Shown: in pieces, positions 53,481 through 63,954 of the stretch | How positions within the stretch are numbered: position 1 is the stretch's first letter | How the letters are laid out: each line of letters begins with the position of its first letter | NCBI GenBank assembly: GCA_963680875.1 | Contig: OY804577.1 | Span: 148,694,196-148,758,195 of the forward strand | DNA: 64,000 bases | Source of the DNA: Bathymodiolus brooksi | Lineage: Eukaryota; Mollusca; Bivalvia; Mytilida; Modiolidae | Direction: 5' to 3' | Translations under genes and position numbers: made by a program | The notes under the pieces: model-generated | Told to the model about the DNA's origin: nothing | Seen by the model: the letters and a program-made list of their open reading frames with translations, nothing else | The model's database searches: none

Positions 53481-54419
53481 TTTTGCATGTTTACTGGTGT
53501 CTAAGTGGTACTCTCAGTGTTAACATTCCGTGTGATATATATTGTATGTTTACTGGTGTCTAAGTGGTACTCTCAGTGTTAACATTCCGTGTGATATTTA
53601 TTGTATGTTTCCTGGTGTCTAAATGGTACTCTCATTGTTAACATTCCGTGTGATATTTATTGTATGTTTACTGGTGTCTAAGTGGTACTCTCAGTGTTAA
53701 CATTCCGTGTGATATTTATTGTACGTTTCCTGGGGTCTAAGTGGTACTCTCAGTGTTAACATTCCGTGTGATATTTATTGTATGTTTCCTGGTGTCTAAG
53801 TGGTACTCTCAGTGTTAACATTCCGTGTGATATTTATTGTACGTTTCCTGGTGTCTAAGTGGTACTCTCAGTGTTAACATTCCGTGTGATATTTATTGTA
53901 TGTTTACTGGTGTCTAAGTGGTACTCTCAGTGCTAATATTTCGTGTGATATTTATTGTACGTTTCCTGGTGTCTAAGTGGTACTCTCAGTGTTAACATTC
54001 CGTGCGATATTTATTGTATGTTTACTGGTGTCTAAGTGGTACTCTCAGTGTTAACATTCCGTGTGATATTTATTGTATGTTTCCTGGTGTCTAAGTGGTA
54101 CTATCAGTGTTAGCATTCCGTGTGATATTTATTGTATGTTTCCTGGTGTCTAAGTGGTACTCTCAGTGTTAGCATTCCGTGTGATATTTATTGTATGTTT
54201 CCTGGTGTCTAAATGGTACTCTCAGTGTTAACATTCCGTGTGATATTTATTGTATGTTTACTGGTGTCTAAGTGGTACTCTCAGTGTTAACATTCCGTGT
54301 GATATTTATTGTATGTTTCCTGGTGTCTAAGTGGTACTCTCAGTGTTAACATTCCGTGTGATATTTATTATATGTTTCCTGGTGTCTAAATGGTACTCTC
54401 AGTGTTAACATTCCGTGTG

Positions 54420-57400
54420 ATATTTATTGTATGTTTCCTGGTGTCTAAGTGGTACTCTCAGTGTTAACATTCCGTGTGATATTTATTGTATGTTTCCTGA
54501 TGTCTAAGTGGTACTCTCCGTGTTACCATTCCGTGTGATATTTATTGTATGTTTCCTGGTGTCTAAATGGTACTCTCAGTGTTAACATTCCGTGTGATAT
54601 TTATTGTATGTTTACTGGTGTCTAAGTGGTACTCTCAGTGTTAGCATTCCGTGTGATATTTATTGTATTTTTCCTGGTGTCTAAGTGGTACTCTCAGTGT
54701 AAGCATTCCGTGTGATATTTATTGTAAGTTTACTGGTGTCTAAGTGGTACTCTCAGTGTTAACATTCCGTGTGATATTTATTGTATGTTTCCTGGTGTCT
54801 AAGTGGTACTCTCAGTGTTAACATTCCGTGTGATATTTATTGTATGTTTCCTGATGTCTAAGTGGTACTCTCCTTGTTACCATTCCGTGTGATATTTATT
54901 GTATGTTTCCTGGTGTCTAAATGGTACTCTCAGTGTTAGCATTCCGTGTGATATTTATTGTAAGTTTACTGGTGTCTAAGTGGTACTCTCAGTGTTAGCA
55001 TTCCGTGTGATATTTATTGTATGCTTACTGGTGTCTAAGTGGTACTCTCAGTGTTAACATTCCGTGTGATATTTATTGTACGTTTCCTGGTGTCTAAGTG
55101 GTACTCTCAGTGTTAGCATTCCGTGTGATATTTATTGTATGTTTACTGGTGTCTAAGTTGTACTCTCAGTGTTAACATTCCGTGTGATATTTATTGTACG
55201 TTTACTGGTGTCTAAGTGGTACTCTCAGTGTTAACATTCCGTTTGATATTTATTGTATGTTTCCTGGTGTCTAAGTGGTACTCTCAGTGTTAACATTCCG
55301 TGTGATATTTATTGTATGTTTCCTGGTGTCTAAGTGGTACTCTCAGTGTTAACATTCCGTGTGATATTAATTGTATGTTTCCTGGTGTCGAAGTGGTACT
55401 CTCAGTGTTAGCATTCCGTGTGATATTTATTGTATGTTTCCTGGTGTCTAAATGGTACTCTCAGTGTTAACATTCCGTGTGATATTTATTGTATGTTTAC
55501 TGGTGTCTAAGTGGTACTCTCAGTGTTAACATTCCGTGTGATATTTATTGTATGTTTCCTGGTGTCTAAGTGGTACTCTAAGTGTTAACATTCCGTGTGA
55601 TATTTATTATATGTTTCCTGGTGTCTAAATGGTACTCTCAGTGTTAACATTCCGTGTGATATTTATTGTATGTTTCCTGGTGTCTAAGTGGTACTCTCAG
55701 TGTTAACATTCCGTGTGATATTTATTGTATGTTTCCTGGTGTCTAAGTGGTACTCTAAGTGTTAACATTCCGTGTGATATTTATTATATGTTTCCTGGTG
55801 TCTAAATGGTACTCTCAGTGTTAACATTCCGTGTGATATTTATTGTATGTTTCCTGGTGTCTAAGTGGTACTCTCAGTGTTAACATTCCATGTGATATTT
55901 ATTGTATGTTTCCTGGTGTCGAAGTGGTACTCTCAGTGTTAACATTCCGTGTGATATTTATTGTATTTTTCCTGGTGTCTAAGTGGTACTCTCAGTGTTA
56001 ACATTCCGTGTGATATTTATTGTATGTTTCCTGATGTCTAAGTGGTACTCTCCGTGTTACCATTCCGTGTGATATTTATTGTATGTTTCCTGGTGTCTAA
56101 ATGGTACTCTCAGTGTTAGCATTCCGTGTGATATTTATTGTAAGTTTACTGGTGTCTAAGTGGTACTCTCAGTGTTAGCATTCCGTGTGATATTTATTGT
56201 ATGCTTACTGGTGTCTAAGTGGTACTCTCAGTGTTAACATTCCGTGTGATATTTATTGTACGTTTCCTGGTGTCTAAGTGGTACTCTCAGTGTTAGCATT
56301 CCGTGTGATATTTATTGTATGTTTACTGGTGTCTAAGTGGTACTCTCAGTTTTAACATTCCGTGTGATATTTATTGTACGTTTCCTGGTGTCTAAGTGGT
56401 ACTCTCAGTGTTAATATTCCGTGTGATATTTATTGTATGTTTACTGGTGTCTAAGTGGTACTCTCAGTGTTAACATTCCGTGTGATATTTATTGTACGTT
56501 TCCTGGTGTCTAAGTGGTACTCTCAGTGTTAACATTCCGTGTGATATTTATTGTATGTTTCCTGGTGTCTAAGTGGTACTCTCAGTGTTAACATTCCGTG
56601 TGATGTTTATTGTATGTTTACTGGTGTCTAAGTGGTACTCTCAGTGTTAACATTCCGTGTGATATTTATTGTATGTTTCCTGGTGTCTAAGTGGTACTCT
56701 CAGTGTTAACATTCCGTGTGATATTTATTGTATGTTTCCTGATGTCTAAGTGGTACTCTCCGTGTTACCATTCCGTGTGATATTTATTGTATGTTTCCTG
56801 GTGTCTAAATGGTACTCTCAGTGTTAACATTCCGTGTGATATTTATTGTATGTTTACTGGTGTCTAAGTGGTACTCTCAGTGTTAGCATTCCGTGTGATA
56901 TTTATTGTATTTTTCCTGGTGTCTAAGTGGTACTCCCAGTGTAAGCATTCCGTGTGATATTTATTGTAAGTTTACTGGTGTCTAAGTGGTACTCTCAGTG
57001 TTAACATTCCGTGTGATATTTATTGTATGTTTCCTGGTGTCTAAGTGGTACTCTCAGTGTTAACATTCCGTGTGATATTTATTGTATGTTTCCTGATGTC
57101 TAAGTGGTACTCTCCTTGTTACCATTCCGTGTGATATTTATTGTATGTTTCCTGGTGTCTAAATGGTACTCTCAGTGTTAGCATTCCGTGTGATATTTAT
57201 TGTAAGTTTACTGGTGTCTAAGTGGTACTCTCAGTGTTAGCATTCCGTGTGATATTTATTGTATGCTTACTGGTGTCTAAGTGGTACTCTCAGTGTTAAC
57301 ATTCCGTGTGATATTTATTGTACGTTTCCTGGTGTCTAAGTGGTACTCTCAGTGTTAGCATTCCGTGTGATATTTATTGTATGTTTACTGGTGTCTAAGT

Positions 57401-58983
57401 TGTACTCTCAGTGTTAACATTCCGTGTGATATTTATTGTACGTTTACTGGTGTCTAAGTGGTACTCTCAGTGTTAACATTCCGTTTGATATTTATTGTAT
57501 GTTTCCTGGTGTCTAAGTGGTACTCTCAGTGTTAGCATTCCGTGTGATATTTATTGTATGTTTCCTGGTGTCTAAGTGGTACTCTCAGTGTTAACATTCC
57601 GTGTGATATTAATTGTATGTTTCCTGGTGTCGAAGTGGTACTCTCAGTGTTAGCATTCCGTGTGATTTTTATTGTATGTTTCCTGGTGTCTAAATGGTAC
57701 TCTCAGTGTTAACATTCCGTGTGATATTTATTGTATGTTTACTGGTGTCTAAGTGGTACTCTCAGTGTTAACATTCCGTGTGATATTTATTGTATGTTTC
57801 CTGGTGTCTAAGTGGTACTCTAAGTGTTAACATTCCGTGTGATATTTATTATATGTTTCCTGGTGTCTAAATGGTACTCTCAGTGTTAACATTCCGTGTG
57901 ATATTTATTGTATGTTTCCTGGTGTCTAAGTGGTACTCTCAGTGTTAACATTCCGTGTGATATTTATTGTATGTTTCCTGGTGTCTAAGTGGTACTCTAA
58001 GTGTTAACATTCCGTGTGATATTTATTGTATGTTTCCTGGTGTCTAAATGGTACTCTCAGTGTTAACATTCCGTGTGATATTTATTGTATGTTTCCTGGT
58101 GTCTAAGTGGTACTCTCAGTGTTAACATTCCATGTGATATTTATTGTATGTTTCCTGGTGTCGAAGTGGTACTCTCAGTGTTAACATTCCGTGTGATATT
58201 TATTGTATTTTTCCTGGTGTCTAAGTGGTACTCTCAGTGTTAACATTCCGTGTGATATTTATTGTATGTTTCCTGATGTCTAAGTGGTACTCTCCGTGTT
58301 ACCATTCCGTGTGATATTTATTGTATGTTTCCTGGTGTCTAAATGGTACTCTCAGTGTTAGCATTCCGTGTGATATTTATTGTAAGTTTACTGGTGTCTA
58401 AGTGGTACTCTCAGTGTTAGCATTCCGTGTGATATTTATTGTATGCTTACTGGTGTCTAAGTGGTACTCTCAGTGTTAACATTCCGTGTGATATTTATTG
58501 TACGTTTCCTGGTGTCTAAGTGGTACTCTCAGTGTTAGCATTCCGTGTGATATTTATTGTATGTTTACTGGTGTCTAAGTGGTACTCTCAGTTTTAACAT
58601 TCCGTGTGATATTTATTGTACGTTTCCTGGTGTCTAAGTGGTACTCTCAGTGTTAATATTCCGTGTGATATTTATTGTATGTTTACTGGTGTCTAAGTGG
58701 TACTCTCAGTGTTAACATTCCGTGTGATATTTATTGTACGTTTCCTGGTGTCTAAGTGGTACTCTCAGTGTTAACATTCCGTGTGATATTTATTGTATGT
58801 TTCCTGGTGTCTAAGTGGTACTCTCAGTGTTAACATTCCGTGTGATGTTTATTGTATGTTTACTGGTGTCTAAGTGGTACTCTCAGTGTTAACATTCCGT
58901 GTGATATTTATTGTATGTTTCCTGGTGTCTAAGTGGTACTCTCAGTGTTAACATTCCGTGTGATATTTATTGTATGTTTCCTG
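54420..58983 (+). repeat. 2,242-bp tandem duplication of exactly 38 monomers
   Basis: The g44 to a variant at 54500, 54854 and 56034 recurs at 56742, 57096 and 58276, each exactly 2,242 bp (38 x 59) away, and the units between are in the same order. Unusual shared forms include 'gtgtaagcattcc', 'tatttttcc', 'ctccttgttacc', 'gatattaattg' and 'ctctaagtg'. The left limit is near 54420. The right limit is at 58983/56741, where 'cctggtg' meets 'cctgatg'. I saw only a few differences: 'actcccag' at 56932, gttagc near 57533, 'gattttta' near 57665 and 'attgtatg' near 58030. There are no 58-bp units in either copy, unlike the array to the left. Confidence 0.88.
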
Positions 58984-60799
58984 GTGTCTAAGTGGTACTC
59001 TCAGTGTTAACATTCCGTGTGATATTTATTGTATGTTTCCTGGTGTCGAAGTGGTACTCTCAGTGATAACATTCCGTATGATATTTATTGTATGTTTCCT
59101 GGTGTCTAAATGGTACTCTCAGTGTTAACATTCCGTGTGATATTTATTGTATGTTTCCTGCTGTCTAAGTGGTACTCTCAGTGTTAACATTCCGTGTGAT
59201 ATTTATTGCATGTTTACTGGTGTCTAAGTGGTACTCTCAGTGTTAACATTCCGTGTGATATATATTGTATGTTTACTGGTGTCTAAGTGGTACTCTCAGT
59301 GTTAACATTCCGTGTGATATTTATTGTATGTTTCCTGGTGTCTAAATGGTACTCTCATTGTTATCATTCCGTGTGATATTTATTGTATGTTTACTGGTGA
59401 CTAAGTGGTACTCTCAGTGTTAACATTCCGTGTGATATTTATTGTACGTTTCCTGGTGTCTAAGTGGTACTCTCAGTTTTAACATTCCGTGTGATATTTA
59501 TTGTACGTTTCCTGGTGTCTAAGTGGTACTCTCAGTGTTAACATTCCGTGTGATATTTATTGTATGTTTACTGGTGTCTAAGTGGTACTCTCAGTGTTAA
59601 CATTCCGTGTGATATTTATTGTACGTTTCCTGGTGTCTAAGTGGTACTCTCAGTGTTAACATTCCGTGTGATATTTATTGTATGTTTCCTGGTGTCTAAG
59701 TGGTACTCTCAGTGTTAACATTCCGTGTGATATTTATTGTATGTTTCCTGGTGTCGAAGTGGTACTCTCAGTGATAACATTCCGTGTGATATTTATTGTA
59801 TGTTTACTGGTGTTTAAATGGTACTCTCAGTGTTAACATTCCGTGTGATATTTATTGTATGTTTCCTGCTGTCTAAGTGGTACTCTCAGTGTTAACATTC
59901 CGTGTGATATTTATTGCATGTTTACTGGTGTCTAAGTGGTACTCTCAGTGTTAACATTCCGTGTGATATATATTGTATGTTTACTGGTGTCTAAGTGGTA
60001 CTCTTAGTGTTAACATTCCGTGTGATATTTATTGTATGTTTCCTGGTGTCTAAATGGTACTCTCATTGTTAACATTCCGTGTGATATTTATTGTATGTTT
60101 ACTGGTGTCTAAGTGGTACTCTCAGTGTTAACATTCCGTGTGATATTTATTGTACGTTTCCTGGTGTCTAAGTGGTACTCTCAGTGTTAACATTCCGTGT
60201 GATATTTATTGTACGTTTACTGGTGTCTAAGTGGTACTCTCAGTGTTAACATTCCGTGTGATGTTTATTGTATGTTTACTGGTGTCTAAGTGGTACTCTC
60301 AGTGTTAACATTCCGTGTGATATTTATTGTATGTTTTCTGGTGTCTAAGTGGTACTCTCAGTGTTAACATTCCGTGTGATATTTATTGTATGTTTCCTGG
60401 TGTCTAAGTGGTACTCTCAGTGTTAACATTCCGTGTGATATTTATTGTATGTTTCCTGGTGTCGAAGTGGTACTCTCAGTGTTAACATTCCGTGTGATAT
60501 TTATTGTATGTTTCCTGGTGTCTAAATGGTACTCTCAGTGTTAACATTCCGTGTGATATTTATTGTATGTTTACTGGTGTCTAAGTGGTACTCTCAGTGT
60601 TAACATTCCGTGTGATATTTATTGTATGTTTCCTGGTGTCTAAGTGGTACTCTCAGTGTTAACATTCGTGTGATATTTATTATATGTTTCCTGGTGTCTA
60701 AATGGTACTCTCAGTGTTAACATTCCGTGTGATATTTATTGTATGTTTCCTGGTGTCTAAGTGGTACTCTCAGTGTTAACATTCCGTGTGATATTTATT

Positions 60800-61862
60800 G
60801 TATGTTTCCTGATGTCTAAGTGGTACTCTCCGTGTTACCATTCCGTGTGATATTTATTGTATGTTTCCTGGTGTCTAAATGGTACTCTCAGTGTTAACAT
60901 TCCGTGTGATATTTATTGTATGTTTACTGGTGTGTAAGTGGTACTCTCAGTGTTAACATTCCGTGTGATATTTATTGTACTTTTCCTGGTGTCTAAGTGG
61001 TACTCTCAGTGTTAGCATTCCGTGTGATATTTATTGTAAGCTTACTGGTGTCTAAGTGGTACTCTCAGTGTTAGCATTCCGTGTGATATTTATTGTATGC
61101 TTACTGGTGTCTAAGTGGTACTCTCAGTGTTAACATTCCGTGTGATATTTATTGTACGTTTCCTGGTGTCTAAGTGGTACTCTCAGTGTTAGCATTCCGT
61201 GTGATATTTATTGTATGTTTACTGGTGTCTAAGTTGTACTCTCAGTGTTAACATTCCGTGTGATATTTATTGTACGTTTCCTGGTGTCTAAGTGGTACTC
61301 TCAGTGTTAGCATTCCGTGTGATATTTATTGTATGTTTCCTGATGTCTAAGTGGTACTCTCCGTGTTACCATTCCGTGTGATATTTATTGTATGTTTCCT
61401 GGTGTCTAAATGGTACTCTCAGTGTTAACATTCCGTGTGATATTTATTGTATGTTTACTGGTGTGTAAGTGGTACTCTCAGTGTTAACATTCCGTGTGAT
61501 ATTTATTGTACTTTTCCTGGTGTCTAAGTGGTACTCTCAGTGTTAGCATTCCGTGTGATATTTATTGTAAGTTTACTGGTGTCTAAGTGGTACTCTCAGT
61601 GTTAGCATTCCGTGTGATATTTATTGTATGCTTACTGGTGTCTAAGTGGTACTCTCAGTGTTAACATTCCGTGTGATATTTATTGTACGTTTCCTGGTGT
61701 CTAAGTGGTACTCTCAGTGTTAGCATTCCGTGTGATATTTATTGTATGTTTACTGGTGTCTAAGTTGTACTCTCAGTGTTAACATTCCGTGTGATATTTA
61801 TTGTACGTTTCCTGGTGTCTAAGTGGTACTCTCAGTGTTAGCATTCCGTGTGATATTTATTG
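60800..61862 (+). repeat. 9-monomer (531-bp) tandem duplication
   Basis: Two adjacent copies, about 60800-61331 and 61332-61862, share this order: cctgatg (60812/61343), ctccgtgttacc with ctaaatg, 'ggtgtgtaag' (60931/61462), 'gtacttttcc', gttagc with 'taag', gttagc with 'tatgctta', tacg, and gttagc with 'aagttgtact'. The spacing is exactly 9 x 59. The copies differ at one clear site: the first has 'taagctta' and the second 'taagttta'. The first copy matches 42119-42530 at offset 18,693 bp. Confidence 0.85.
61038..61043. other. Second rare aagctt variant site
   Basis: Same double variant as at 42345, within the first copy of the 531-bp duplication. The second copy of that duplication has 'taagtttac' instead. 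The site was therefore lost by mutation or conversion, or the duplication predates it. Confidence 0.85.
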
Positions 61863-63954
61863 TATGTTTCCTGGTGTCTAAGTGGTACTCTCAGTGTTAA
61901 CATTCCGTGTGATGTTTATTGTATGTTTACTGGTGTCTAAGTGGTACTCTCAGTGTTAACATTCCGTGTGATATTTATTGTATGTTTCCTGGTGTCTAAG
62001 TGGTACTCTCAGTGTTAACATTCCGTGTGATATTTATTGTATGTTTCCTGGTGTCTAAGTGGTACTCTCAGTGTTAACATTCCGTGTGATATTTATTGTA
62101 CGTTTCCTGGTGTCTAAGTGGTACTCTCAGTGTTAGCATTCCGTGTGATATTTATTGTATGTTTACTGGTGTCTAAGTGGTACTCTCAGTTTTAACATTC
62201 CGTGTGATATTTATTGTACGTTTCCTGGTGTCTAAGTGGTACTCTCAGTGTTAATATTCCGTGTGATATTTATTGTATGTTTACTGGTGTCTAAGTGGTA
62301 CTCTCAGTGTTAACATTCCGTGTGATATTTATTGTACGTTTCCTGGTGTATAAGTGGTACTCTCAGTGTTAACATTCCGTGTGATATTTATTGTATGTTT
62401 CCTGGTGTCTAAGTGGTACTCTCAGTGTTAAACTTTCGTGTGATGTTTATTGTATGTTTACTGGTGTCTAAGTGGTACTCTCAGTGTTAACATTCCGTGT
62501 GATATTTATTGTATGTTTCCTGGTGTCTAAGTGGTACTCTCAGTGTTAACATTCCGTGTGATATTTATTGTATGTTTCCTGGTGTCTAAGTGGTACTCTC
62601 AGTGTTAACATTCCGTGTGATATTTATTGTATGTTTCCTGGTGTCGAAGTGGTACTCTCAGTGATAACATTCCGTATGATATTTATTGTATGTTTCCTGG
62701 TGTCTAAATGGTACTCTCAGTGTTAACATTCCGTGTGATATTTATTGTATGTTTCCTGCTGTCTAAGTGGTACTCTCAGTGTTAACATTCCGTGTGATAT
62801 TTATTGCATGTTTACTGGTGTCTAAGTGGTACTCTCAGTGTTAACATTCCGTGTGATATATATTGTATGTTTACTGGTGTCTAAGTGGTACTCTCAGTGT
62901 TAACATTCCGTGTGATATTTATTGTATGTTTCCTGGTGTCTAAATGGTACTCTCATTGTTATCATTCCGTGTGATATTTATTGTATGTTTACTGGTGACT
63001 AAGTGGTACTCTCAGTGTTAACATTCCGTGTGATATTTATTGTACGTTTCCTGGTGTCTAAGTGGTACTCTCAGTTTTAACATTCCGTGTGATATTTATT
63101 GTACGTTTCCTGGTGTCTAAGTGGTACTCTCAGTGTTAACATTCCGTGTGATATTTATTGTATGTTTACTGGTGTCTAAGTGGTACTCTCAGTGTTAACA
63201 TTCCGTGTGATATTTATTGTACGTTTCCTGGTGTCTAAGTGGTACTCTCAGTGTTAACATTCCGTGTGATATTTATTGTATGTTTCCTGGTGTCTAAGTG
63301 GTACTCTCAGTGTTAACATTCCGTGTGATGTTTATTGTATGTTTACTGGTGTCTAAGTGGTACTCTCAGTGTTAACATTCCGTGTGATATTTATTGTATG
63401 TTTCCTGGTGTCTAAGTGGTACTCTCAGTGTTAACATTCCATGTGATATTTATTGTATGTTTCCTGGTGTCGAAGTGGTACTCTCAGTGATAACATTCCG
63501 TGTGATATTTATTGTATGTTTCCTGGTGTTTAAATGGTACTCTCAGTGTTAACATTCCGTGTGATATTTATTGTATGTTTCCTGCTGTCTAAGTGGTACT
63601 CTCAGTGTTAACATTCCGTGTGATATTTATTGCATGTTTACTGGTGTCTAAGTGGTACTCTCAGTGTTAACATTCCGTGTGATATATATTGTATGTTTAC
63701 TGGTGTCTAAGTGGTACTCTCAGTGTTAACATTCCGTGTGATATTTATTGTATGTTTCCTGGTGTCTAAATGGTACTCTCATTGTTAACATTCCGTGTGA
63801 TATTTATTGTATGTTTACTGGTGTCTAAGTGGTACTCTCAGTGTTAACATTCCGTGTGATATTTATTGTACGTTTCCTGGTGTCTAAGTGGTACTCTCAG
63901 TGTTAACATTCCGTGTGATATTTATTGTACGTTTACTGGTGTCTAAGTGGTACT

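Larger units (their letters stand above)
1430..60667 (+). repeat. 58-bp monomer class (single-base deletion), 61 members
   Basis: These monomers lack one base. In 59 of them 'cattccgtg' is shortened to 'cattcgtg' (phase 16/17). One has 'cattcatg' (about 25761), and one lacks the g at phase 36 ('gtattttactgg', about 25957). Sites include about 1430, 2552, 2787, 4084, 5262, 6618, 8269, 10567, 12980, 18281, 24761, 36844, 42799, 52702 and 60667. The class occurs about once per kb up to 52.7 kb and then almost vanishes: one case in the last 11 kb. More than half follow a monomer ending 'ctacgtgg', so the pair descends from one ancestor that was copied in blocks rather than from repeated deletion. 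Confidence 0.93.
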
